Assembly (NCBI GenBank): GCA_002305165.1
Contig: DBQI01000035.1
Location: 33,762 to 97,761 of the forward strand
Length of the DNA: 64,000 nt
From: Armatimonadetes bacterium UBA1398
Lineage (GTDB): Bacteria; Armatimonadota; Zipacnadia; UBA1398
Direction: 5' to 3'
In this document: positions 41,406 to 48,827 of the stretch, one piece after another
Position numbering within the stretch: position 1 is the stretch's first letter
Layout of the letters: each line of letters starts with the position of its first letter
Notes under the pieces: model-generated
What the model was told of the DNA's origin: nothing
What the model saw: only the letters and a program-made list of their open reading frames with translations
The model's database searches: none
Program-made: the position numbers and the translations under genes

Positions 41406-43019
41406 CTAGGAATGGTGCAGCAAAGCGCTTACCGAAGGGAAGAGCCGCGCCGCGTTGCGATACAGGATGTTCGCGCGGGCCGCATCGTCGATCGCGGAGA
41501 ACAGGATGCAGCCGATGCAGAACATCGGATCGAACCACGGCAGATCGGTTCCCATCAGGATGCGCTCCGACCCCGCCTCGGCGACGAACCGCGCGATGAT
41601 CGGCGCCACCGCGTAGGCGGCGGTGAGCTCGAGATAGGCATTGGGGTGCTCCTTCGCCACCCGTATGGCCCCATCCCAGTCGCCGAAGCACGAGTGCCCC
41701 ATGAGGAAGGGGATGTCCGGGTAGCGGCTGAGGAGCCGGTCGACCTGTGCGGCCCCATCCCATGGCGACCCACCCCAGGTGTGGGATAGCACGGGCCAGC
41801 GATGGGCGTTGGCGTATTCCAGCGCGGCCGCGTAGCGGGGATCATCCAGAGGCGCCCCATGGGATGAGGGATGGAACTTGAGACCGACGAAGCCCGGATG
41901 GGGAGGGAAGTCCTCCAGGGCGGCCTCCATCTCACGAGCCTGATGGGGGTTCCAGCAGTAGTAGCCCAGGAGGCGATCCGGGTAGCGTTCTAACCCCTGC
42001 TCGGCGAGCCAACGGTTCGCGAGGACCGCGTCGCCCGTGATAGCCGTGTGATGGGAGCAGATGGTCACGCGCACACCACAGCGATCCATGGTAGCGACCA
42101 TCTGATCGGGCTCCTGGCTCGGTAGCCAGATCTTCCCGTATGGGCCGAAGTGCCCATGGGTGTCCACGATGGGGTGGTCGGTCTGCGGTCCGCTCAGGAC
42201 CGCCTCGGCGAGTGGCGAGATCCGGGCGGCCGCCGTCAGCGGCCGCGGCGCCTCGCCCTCGACCGCTTCGCCGGGGCCGTCCCACGATAGGAGCCGCTCC
42301 AGGTTCTCGCCAGCGATGGCCGCGCGGGCGTCCTCGGTAATGGGCGCCCTCATCAGGGCCGCCACTGGGCCCCCCATATTCCATCGTGGGGCACTGGTGC
42401 CGAAGAGGAGCCGGCGGGGCCCGTAGCGGTCCACGAAGCGCGCGATACCCTGGTCCAACTCGTAGCGCGACATGTCCAGGTGAAGCCGGGGGTAGCGATC
42501 CATAAGGGGGCGGAAGAGCCGGTCATCGCCCCAACAGCCGTGGCCGATGGCCAGCAGCGTGAGATCTGGGAACTCCCGGAGCATCTCGGCGATCTTGTCC
42601 CAGTCTCCGAGCCCGTTGACCTGGTAGAGCAGCGGGATGCGCTCCTCAGCCATCACCTCGAAGGTCTCGCCGAAGGTTAGCGTGTCGAGCCGGTACCGGT
42701 GCTGCTCGGGCCTGGCCCACAGAGCCCGTGCGCCACGCTCTCGGAGCCAAGCCGCCAACTCATGGGCCAGAGGGAACTCGCCCGTCTGAGGTGTGGACAG
42801 GGGCAGGGCCGCTTCGAGACGGGGCGTGCCGGAGCAGGCCTCGAGCGCCAGGGCGCCGCCGAGGGGAGGGGACTCCGTGTCCAGCGCCGCGTGGCGCACA
42901 AGGGCGCGCTCGATGCCATGGCGGTCCATGAGGGCCAGGAGCTCGGCGGCTGTGAGGCAGACGTTCCACTCGGCCTGGGTCGGTAGGCCGAAAGACGCGT
43001 GGCAATCGAAGAAGCGCAA
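41406..43019 (-). CDS. Double-domain amidohydrolase-2-family protein
   Basis: A 537-residue protein made of two TIM-barrel amidohydrolase_2 units. The C-terminal unit (from about 283) has the metal motif VDTHGHFG (H288, H290), LKFHPSSHG, LMGHSCFGD and MGTDLPWFD, so it looks active. The N-terminal unit (1-270) has the same order (FDCHASFG, LLAIGHGCWGDD, LLFGTSAPRW) but the HxH is CHA and the late aspartate is serine, so it is probably a dead copy. Members are decarboxylases and hydrolases. The TTG at 43019 has AGGAGGT 7 bases upstream. It is 12 bp after the phosphoesterase gene, likely one operon. Confidence 0.85.
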   Translation of the reverse strand: MRFFDCHASFGLPTQAEWNVCLTAAELLALMDRHGIERALVRHAALDTESPPLGGALALEACSGTPRLEAALPLSTPQTGEFPLAHELAAWLRERGARALWARPEQHRYRLDTLTFGETFEVMAEERIPLLYQVNGLGDWDKIAEMLREFPDLTLLAIGHGCWGDDRLFRPLMDRYPRLHLDMSRYELDQGIARFVDRYGPRRLLFGTSAPRWNMGGPVAALMRAPITEDARAAIAGENLERLLSWDGPGEAVEGEAPRPLTAAARISPLAEAVLSGPQTDHPIVDTHGHFGPYGKIWLPSQEPDQMVATMDRCGVRVTICSHHTAITGDAVLANRWLAEQGLERYPDRLLGYYCWNPHQAREMEAALEDFPPHPGFVGLKFHPSSHGAPLDDPRYAAALEYANAHRWPVLSHTWGGSPWDGAAQVDRLLSRYPDIPFLMGHSCFGDWDGAIRVAKEHPNAYLELTAAYAVAPIIARFVAEAGSERILMGTDLPWFDPMFCIGCILFSAIDDAARANILYRNAARLFPSVSALLHHS

Positions 43020-43031
43020 CGCGGTTACCTC

Positions 43032-43517
43032 CTAGATGGAGTCAATGGTCGCCTTGAGGGTAGCCAGGTCGAGAACGCAGCACGTTGGGTTGCCATCGGG
43101 TACGCCTCCCCCACCCCCGGGGTTGATTACCAGAGTCTCGTTCACCCTCCGCACCTCGGCCCCGTGGGTGTGCCCGTAGACGATCACATCAAAGGCGCCG
43201 GAGGCGGCGAGTTCCTCGACGAAGTCGGGCTCGTGCATCAGCGCGATCCGGCGCCCAGCCAACTCCAGCTTGACCATGCGTTCGTGGACCTCGCCCATGT
43301 CCTTGAAGGCCTTGCGCAGGCCGAGTCTCTCGCCATCGTTGTTGCCGAAGACGGCCGTGATGGGACATCCCGCCCGCTTGAGCCGCTTCACCGAGAAGGG
43401 AGCGACGAAGTCACCACCGTGGAGTATGTGGTCCACCTCGTGCCGCGCAAAATGGTCCAGGATCCGGTCGATGCAGTCGAGTTGATCGTGGGTGTCTGAC
43501 ACGATGCCTATGATCAC
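43032..43517 (-). CDS. YfcE/MJ0936-type metallophosphoesterase
   Basis: A 161-residue calcineurin-like phosphoesterase. The metal-binding motifs are in order: SDTHD (D8, H10), GGDF (D36), GNND (N60, D61), LMHEPD, and YGHTHG near the end, followed by NPGGGG. Members of this small family hydrolyse phosphodiesters, with cyclic nucleotides or unknown natural substrates. The GTG at 43517 has GAGGAGG 7 bases upstream and overlaps the TGA of the broken upstream gene (GTGA). Confidence 0.9.
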   Translation of the reverse strand: MIIGIVSDTHDQLDCIDRILDHFARHEVDHILHGGDFVAPFSVKRLKRAGCPITAVFGNNDGERLGLRKAFKDMGEVHERMVKLELAGRRIALMHEPDFVEELAASGAFDVIVYGHTHGAEVRRVNETLVINPGGGGGVPDGNPTCCVLDLATLKATIDSI

Positions 43518-43930
43518 GGGGCATCCTCCTCGGCGGGCTCCACAAGTGCGCACACACGGGGCGGTCCGCCAGGCTGAGGGATCTCGATGCCGACGATCCG
43601 GCCGTCCGCCAAGCGCACGGGATCGGGTTCGCCGTCTCGGGGCCATAGGGCCTCCTCCGGCGTTACCGAACCGTCGACGGCCAGCCAGTGCCAGCCATCG
43701 GCGCCATGGCAGAGCCCACCGGCGCGGCCGTGTCGGTAGCCCGCTACGAGGCGGTCATATGCCCCTCCGTGGGCCCAGTCCTTCGCCCAGACGGCGGGCT
43801 AGGGAGCGGTGGCGCGAGGCGCTCCGCTGATCTCCGCCTCGGTCAGGAGCACCAGATCGGCAAGACCCATGGCAAGGTAGACTCGAGCCCGCCCTGAGCA
43901 GCCTGGGTTGTCGTCGGCCCAGTTGCTCAA
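43514..43930 (-). pseudogene. Unknown gene interrupted by an in-frame TAG
   Basis: Read on the minus strand from a TTG at 43930 (GAGGGG site 6 bases upstream), the frame encodes 43 residues (SNWADDNPGCSGRARVYLAMG...), meets TAG at 43801-43799, and then continues open in the same frame for 94 codons (PAVWAKDWAHGGAYDRLVAG ... LVEPAEEDAP) to a TGA that overlaps the phosphoesterase GTG. The second part has no ATG/GTG/TTG at its beginning. Both halves look like normal coding sequence for this genome. So this is one 138-codon gene with a nonsense codon, or a sequencing error. I recognise no family. Confidence 0.6.
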
Positions 43931-43940
43931 GGAGCGCCCC

Positions 43941-44363
43941 TCAGTTGGATGCGGCCCGTTCTACGGCCTCTGCTTGAAGGAAGCAGCCCTCGGGAACCCG
44001 GCCGGGTACGACGGTGAACCCACCATTGCCACCCATCCGGTAGACGTCGTCGAGGCGCCACTGGCCGCAGGTCGGTCGCAGTCCCTTTGAGATAAGCTGA
44101 GCCGCGTAGCGTCGGGCCACGTCTCGCGAGGTCTGCCCGCTCATCAGGCTGAGCTCCTCCGTCAACGACAGCCAGCGGGGCAGTGGCCCAGGGATGGCGG
44201 CAGTGACCACGATTCTGACGACGGGCGCCGCGCCCGCGTGACCATTCCCCTGATTCCGACGGACCTCCAGGGCCTCTAGCTTGACCTGGGCCTTCTCATC
44301 GTCGGCTACCTCACTCACGAACTCATCAAGTGAGTGGCACAGGTGTGCCAAAACAGTATACAC
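43941..44363 (-). CDS. Hypothetical protein, unrecognised
   Basis: A predicted 140-residue cytoplasmic protein starting at GTG 44363 behind a GGGGGGAAG site; a longer version to 44411 is possible. It has an acidic N-terminal helix (LCHSLDEFVSEVADDEKAQ), a strand region (VVRIVVTAAI) and a C-terminal basic part (RPTCGQWRLDDVYRMGG). No family recognised. Base composition in its 5' third and the 120 bp upstream is clearly lower in G+C than the rest of the window. It ends 10 bases before the TTG of the interrupted gene, so it would head that transcription unit. Confidence 0.5.
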   Translation of the reverse strand: MYTVLAHLCHSLDEFVSEVADDEKAQVKLEALEVRRNQGNGHAGAAPVVRIVVTAAIPGPLPRWLSLTEELSLMSGQTSRDVARRYAAQLISKGLRPTCGQWRLDDVYRMGGNGGFTVVPGRVPEGCFLQAEAVERAASN

Positions 44364-44450
44364 AGCGGTTACTTCCCCCCCACGAGGAAGCGCTGGAATT
44401 GGACAGCGCAACTACATTCGACACCAGACAAGAAGAAGAACACTAACCTC

Positions 44451-44481
44451 GACGGAGCCGTACGGCAAAACAAGCTCCGTC
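44451..44481 (-). terminator. Probable terminator after the FAH hydrolase gene
   Basis: On the minus strand an 8-bp stem (44474-44481 with 44451-44458, GACGGAGC/GCTCCGTC) starts 2 bases after the stop codon of the FAH gene and is followed by a T-rich run interrupted by C and G. The loop is 15 bases. Moderate evidence. Confidence 0.5.
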
Positions 44482-44482
44482 G

Positions 44483-45247
44483 TCATCCGACTATCACGGG
44501 GTTCATCAGCGAACCGATGCCCTCGATTCGCACTTCGCAAACATCGCCCCCCTTCAGAGGGGTTATGCCCGATGGCGTGCCCGTGTAGATACAATCCCCT
44601 GGTTCAAGCGTCATCCAGCGGGATGATTCCATTACAAGCCGTTGGACCGGGAACAGCATATCACGAGTCCGGCCCGATTGTCTCACTTCCCCTGACACAA
44701 TGCACTCCACGAGGAGGTCGGACGGGTCGAGGTCTGTGACGAGCCAGGGCCCCAAGGGAGAGAAGGTGTCGATGGACTTGGCCCGGGCGAAGGCGGGCGG
44801 CGTCCCCCATTGCACGTCCCGCGCCGATACGTCGTTCCCACAAGTGTACCCCGCCACGTATCCCAGGGCCTCCTCCTCGGTCACGCTCCTGCATCGTCGA
44901 CCGATGACCACGACCAGTTCGGCCTCGTGATCCACTCGACCGATGCCCGGTGGCAACGCGATGGCCTCGCCGTGGCCGATGACGGACGAAGCGGGAATCG
45001 GGTGCAGATGGGGTTCTGAGGGTGGCTCGGACCCCGTCTCCTTCGCGTGTTCCGCGTAGTTCCGGGCGACGATGATGAGTTTCGAGGGCTCGCAGGGAGG
45101 GAGTAGCCGCACATCCGCGAGGGGGATCGCGCGGCCCATCGGGCTCCCATTGATGCCTGATCCGGGCTCGAACTCCTCGATCGTATCACTGTCGAGGAGA
45201 GCGCCCTCGCACATCTTCCCGGAGTGTTGGTAGCGGACGTATACCAC
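44483..45247 (-). CDS. Fumarylacetoacetate-hydrolase-family protein
   Basis: A 254-residue enzyme of the FAH superfamily (2-oxo acid hydratases, isomerases and acylpyruvases). Seen: KLIIVARNYAEHAKE (about 60-74), the metal ligands in VDHEAELVVVIG, then GYTCGNDVSARDVQ and the C-terminal PGDCIYTGTPSGI. The N terminus VVYVRYQHSGKMCEG aligns with the usual start of the family, which supports the GTG at 45247 although its ribosome site is weak. Members act in breakdown of aromatic compounds or sugar acids; the substrate is not readable. The gene is divergent from the wecC remnant. Confidence 0.88.
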   Translation of the reverse strand: MVYVRYQHSGKMCEGALLDSDTIEEFEPGSGINGSPMGRAIPLADVRLLPPCEPSKLIIVARNYAEHAKETGSEPPSEPHLHPIPASSVIGHGEAIALPPGIGRVDHEAELVVVIGRRCRSVTEEEALGYVAGYTCGNDVSARDVQWGTPPAFARAKSIDTFSPLGPWLVTDLDPSDLLVECIVSGEVRQSGRTRDMLFPVQRLVMESSRWMTLEPGDCIYTGTPSGITPLKGGDVCEVRIEGIGSLMNPVIVG

Positions 45248-45414
45248 AGAGGCCCATGCCTCTCTGTGAACGACTCTGTGTCTATTCGCTTCCTCGCCGC
45301 GCCGGACCGCACCTCCTCCGACGCTGTGATCCCTCGGAGGCCTCCTTGCCGGTGCGAGGTATACTGCCCGGACGTGAGCTATCGAGTGGAACGGTAGAGG
45401 GAGCGCATCCACAC

Positions 45415-45775
45415 ATGCCCATCGAGTGCGTGTGCGTGGTAGGTTTGGGTTACATCGGTCTGCCGACGGCGAGCGTCCTGGCCGCCAACGGGATGAAGGT
45501 GCTCGGCGTCGACACGAACGCCGACGCGGTCCGGACCATCAACGAGGGCCGGATCCACATCCACGAGCCCGATCTCGATGTCGCGGTCCGTGACGCGGTC
45601 GCGCAAGGAACCCTCGTGGCCTTCACGGAGCCCCAGCCCGCCGACGCCTTCGTCCTCGCCGTCCCGACCCCCAATGACCCCCGACCACCGGCAGTTCCGC
45701 GAGGTGGCTCCCAGCGCCTACGCCGGCAAGGTCGTTGTCGACACCCGGGGCATCTGGAGTTGGGCGTCAGGCTAG
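45415..45775 (+). pseudogene. wecC: Remnant of UDP-N-acetyl-D-mannosamine dehydrogenase (internal deletion)
   Basis: From ATG 45415 the first 86 residues are the N-terminal Rossmann part of a WecC/UDP-sugar dehydrogenase (CVVGLGYIGLPTASVLAANG, VLGVDTN, EPDLD, FVLAVPTPN). Right after 45675 the similarity in this frame stops. In another frame, from about 45683 to the TAG at 45773-45775, comes what looks like the extreme C terminus of the same protein (DHRQFREVAPSAYAGKVVVDTRGIW). A normal enzyme has about 400 residues, so roughly 290 are missing and the join is out of frame. The product cannot be active. Confidence 0.85.
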
Positions 45776-46767
45776 GAGTGCCGGTCGAGCAATCCCCGGC
45801 AGAGCGCTTCGAGGGCCTGCCGCGCCTCTGAAGCGGGCAGGGCGCTCAGGTGATCGAGGGCCTCGTCGACGTACGTGCCGGCAACGCGCTGGCAGTACTC
45901 GAGGGCGCCCGATGCCCGCACGCTGGCCGCAATCTCCGCCACCACATCGTCGCTGATGCGGGTCCCCCGCCCTAGGAGCGCCCGCAACTCGGCGGCGGTT
46001 GCTTCGTCGGCGCCGTTCCGGAGGGCGATGATGGGCAGGGTGAAGTAGCCCGCGCGGATGTCCGAGCCGAGAGGCTTCCCGACCTCCTCCGCGTTCCCAG
46101 CTATGTCCAGCACGTCATCGGTGATCTGGAACGCCATGCCGAAGGCTCGGCCGAACTCCGCGAGCCGCGTCGCGCGGGAGCTCTCGGTGCTGGCTGCGAG
46201 GGCGCCGATGCGGCAGGCCGTAGACATCAGAGCGGCGGTCTTGCCGTCGATGATCTCCCGGTAGTGGTCCTCGGTGACATCCAGGTTGCCCACCGACGAG
46301 GCCTGTAGGACCTCCGCCTCACACATCCGCATCACGGCCGTGGCGAGGCCCCGCAGGAGTTCGACGTTCTCTGGCGTGGCCAGCACTTGGAAGACAGCGG
46401 CGAGGAGGTAGTCGGCGGTGAAGATCGAGATGGGAGACCCCCACTCGGCATTCACGCTGACGCGACCGCGACGCACTGAGGCGCCATCGACGACGTCATC
46501 GTGGAGGAGCGAGGAGACATGGACCGTCTCGACGGCGGCGGAGAGGAGCACGGCATCGTGGCTGGGCCTGTAGTCGTCTCCGGCGGCGGCTCGGGCCGAG
46601 AGGCTTAGAAGTGTGGGGCGGATCCGCTTGCCTCGTCCATCGAGGACGTGGCGACATGCCCTGGCCAGTAGGGGTACGCGGCTGCCGGCCAGATGATCGA
46701 GGACGGCCTGCATCTGGTCCAGCTCTTCGCGCACTAGATCGTGGGCGGCCAGGCTCCACGTGGCCAT
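45772..46767 (-). CDS. Long-chain polyprenyl diphosphate synthase
   Basis: A 331-residue trans-prenyltransferase. The first Asp-rich motif LLHDDVVDGA (D90, D91, D94) and the second FQITDDVLDIAG (D217, D218, D221) bind magnesium and the diphosphates; GKRIRP (46-51) is the IPP-binding block. Small residues ahead of the first motif (TVHVSSLLHDD) indicate a long product such as a heptaprenyl to octaprenyl chain used for quinones. ATG at 46767, with GGAGG upstream, lies 2 bases after the rex stop, so it is cotranscribed with rex. Confidence 0.92.
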   Translation of the reverse strand: MATWSLAAHDLVREELDQMQAVLDHLAGSRVPLLARACRHVLDGRGKRIRPTLLSLSARAAAGDDYRPSHDAVLLSAAVETVHVSSLLHDDVVDGASVRRGRVSVNAEWGSPISIFTADYLLAAVFQVLATPENVELLRGLATAVMRMCEAEVLQASSVGNLDVTEDHYREIIDGKTAALMSTACRIGALAASTESSRATRLAEFGRAFGMAFQITDDVLDIAGNAEEVGKPLGSDIRAGYFTLPIIALRNGADEATAAELRALLGRGTRISDDVVAEIAASVRASGALEYCQRVAGTYVDEALDHLSALPASEARQALEALCRGLLDRHS

Positions 46768-46769
46768 CC

Positions 46770-47408
46770 CTAAGCCTCCGGGTCCGTGCCGTGCTTGGCG
46801 ACGGTCATGTAGTAAGAGAGTACCTCCAGTTGGTGCGTCAGGTCTACCTGCCTGATGGTGGCCCCCTTGGGCGCTCCGACGGCAACGGGCGCGAAGTTCA
46901 GAATCCACCCGATGCCAGCCTCCACCATGGCCTGGACCACGTCCCTGGCTACGCAGCCCGGAACCGCTACGATACCCATTCGGCATCCCAGGGCCGCATT
47001 CACTCGGGGCAGGTCAGCAATGTCGCGGATGACGTTTTCGCCCAGACGCCGCCCCATCTTCGTCGGGTCATTGTCGAACACGGCCGCGATGCGGAACCCT
47101 TGCTCGGCGAATCCCGGGTAGGAGCACAGGGCGGCGCCCAGTCGACCAGCGCCCACCAGCACCAGGGGGTGGGGCTGCGTGAGTCCGAGGATCTCGGCGA
47201 TCCGTAGGATCAGAGCCGCGACGTCGTACCCCACCCCTGGGCGACCGAGTTCACCGATGTAGGAGAGGTCCTTGCGGAACTGGGCGGCGCTGGCGTCGAC
47301 CCGCTGACCGAACTCCTCCGATGAGACCACGGACACGCCCTCGGACTGGATCTCCCGGAGAGCCTGCAGATACATGGGCAGCCTCAACACCGTCGGCTCG
47401 GGTACCAT
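46770..47408 (-). CDS. rex: Redox-sensing transcriptional repressor Rex
   Basis: A 212-residue NADH/NAD+-responsive repressor. The N-terminal winged helix holds RKDLSYIGELGRPGVGYDV (from residue 45), the Rex DNA-recognition and linker signature; the Rossmann domain has LVGAGRLGAAL (about 84-94) and FDNDPTKMGRR. Rex derepresses anaerobic and respiratory genes when NADH rises. The gene directly precedes the polyprenyl synthase gene for quinone side chains, so redox control of quinone supply is plausible. The ATG at 47408 begins the conserved N terminus; longer starts lack support. No clear Rex operator (TTGTGAA-type) was noticed upstream. Confidence 0.93.
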   Translation of the reverse strand: MVPEPTVLRLPMYLQALREIQSEGVSVVSSEEFGQRVDASAAQFRKDLSYIGELGRPGVGYDVAALILRIAEILGLTQPHPLVLVGAGRLGAALCSYPGFAEQGFRIAAVFDNDPTKMGRRLGENVIRDIADLPRVNAALGCRMGIVAVPGCVARDVVQAMVEAGIGWILNFAPVAVGAPKGATIRQVDLTHQLEVLSYYMTVAKHGTDPEA

Positions 47409-47589
47409 TGGGTCCTGTGTGTCTCTCCTATCTCTCGGGGGCGCGAGCCGCCGCATGGCCCGCCACTGGTGGAATGGATTCTGCGACGTGGCGCGATGCC
47501 CCTTCGCCGGCCCACGGATGGGTCCAGCAACGAGACACCTCATGCCTGGAAATGCGTATGAACCAGGAAGGCGCGCCATGAGTTACAGA

Positions 47590-47695
47590 GATGACCAGGG
47601 GCCCCGGACCCACTCCCTTCCTACTCCAGACACCTGACACCTGACACCTGACCAGCTTTCCACCAGACAATAGGGAACCGGGGCCCCCGAGTCAT
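47590..47695. repeat. 106-bp inverted-repeat element with a 7-bp triplet repeat inside
   Basis: Near-perfect inverted arms (47590-47607 and 47678-47695, GATGAC-n2/3-GGGGCCCCGG) flank about 70 bp. The interior contains three exact tandem copies of GACACCT (47629-47649). The 392-bp gap between rex and the kinase remnant contains this element and no gene I can support. It could be a MITE-like or hairpin element; no transposase is present. Confidence 0.6.
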
Positions 47696-47800
47696 CCTCC
47701 ACGCTGCGGGGCTGCCAGCGGCAGTGAACCTCCATTGCCGCGGCACGTTAGGAGCCTGTGGGAAGTGGAGTGGGGCTGCAAGGGGCGGAGGATCAAGCGC

Positions 47801-48678
47801 GTGAACTCCCCGCACAACGATGCACACCGGGCGCTCCTGGCTGATCCCTCCGCCGCCGAGTGGCAGCTCGATGCCCTCTTCCGCAATGACGCCGTGGGCA
47901 TCTTCATCCTATCGCTCGAGAACCGCTACCTCCGCGTCAATCCTCGGTGGTGCTCCATGCTGGGTTACGCCGAGGAGGAGCTGCTTGGCACAGACCTCGC
48001 GACAGTGACCCATCCCGAGGATCTCGAAGCAACCGCCCTGACCGGCGACCGTATGTTCGAGGGCGACACGAACTCCTATCGGATGGAGAAGCGCTACCTA
48101 CGCAAGGATGGCTCGTGGTTTGCCGCGGAGGTGACGATGGAGGCCCTTCGCGATGGGTCAGGTCAACTTCAAGGCGCCATCGCCGTGCGAAGCTCTCCGG
48201 GCGAGGGTACGTGCTTCACCGTTCTCCTGCCGGCTGGCGTCAAGGCGGCGACGGCGGAGCCCCTCAGCCAGGGCCATGCCACACCGGCCCCGCCGGCGCG
48301 GCGTCCGGCGGTGGTCCTCGTGGCCGACGATGACGATGTCGTGCGGCGCAATGCACGCACGGCTCTCGAGATGGCCGGCCACACGACCCTCATGGCCGAG
48401 GACGGCCTCGGCGCTATCGATGCGTTCCGGCAGCACCAGCGTGACGTGGACGTGCTCCTCCTGGACATGATGATGCCCGGTCTGGGCGGTGACGAAGTCT
48501 GCGCGACGGCGCGGCGGCTGCGGCCCGGCGTCCCCGTGATTCTCTGCAGCGGCTATGACGAGGGAGTCATGGAGACGAGCGCGGCCCTGGACAGCGCCGA
48601 CGGCGTGACTTTCCTCCACAAGCCGTACTCTCTCTGGCCGAACTCACCGAATGCGTGGACCGCTGCCTCGCGCGTTAG
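47801..48678 (+). pseudogene. Remnant of a hybrid PAS histidine kinase (internal deletion and frameshift)
   Basis: Starting at GTG 47801 (GGAGGA site), residues about 25-125 form a PAS domain (NDAVGIFILSLENRYLRVNPRW, LGYAEEELLG, RKDGSWF). The sequence then jumps to VRSSPGEGTCFTVLLP (about 129-144), the last piece of a histidine-kinase ATPase domain; the HisKA helix and most of the ATPase are missing. A response-regulator receiver domain follows (about 170-285, phospho-acceptor D222 in LLLDMMMPG, KPYS lysine). After KPYSL the frame shifts at a CT run (48628-48635): removing one CT restores AELTECVDRCLAR and a TAG at 48676-48678. Kinase activity must be lost. Confidence 0.8.
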
Positions 48679-48689
48679 GGCAAGGCGCC

Positions 48690-48827
48690 TCAGAGGCCGA
48701 GTCGCGTCCCCAGCTCGCGCCAGCCGACGAGCACCAACGCCACGACGATGAAGGCTGCCGCCGCGATCAGACCTACGCCGCCCCACAGGATCAGTCGGAT
48801 CCCCTGCCGGCGGTCCTCCGGGGTCAC
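48690..48827 (-). CDS. 45-residue single-span membrane protein
   Basis: On the minus strand a GTG at 48827 overlaps the TGA of galT (GTGA) and opens a 45-codon frame ending in TGA at 48690. The peptide is a charged N terminus (VTPEDRRQG), one hydrophobic span of about 23 residues (LILWGGVGLIAAAAFIVVALVLV) and a short basic tail (GWRELGTRLGL), a believable small inner-membrane protein. Translational coupling to galT supports expression. No family recognised. Confidence 0.6.
   Translation of the reverse strand: MTPEDRRQGIRLILWGGVGLIAAAAFIVVALVLVGWRELGTRLGL

Noticed and set aside
43799..43801. TAG as a reassigned or suppressed codon genome-wide
   Set aside because: Other confident genes here (for example nrdJ, the alpha-mannosidase and the wecC remnant) end in TAG at the expected place, so general reassignment is ruled out.
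47629..47649. Three tandem 7-mers as a CRISPR-like array
   Set aside because: The units are direct tandem copies without spacers and no cas genes are present; better described as a microsatellite inside an inverted-repeat element.
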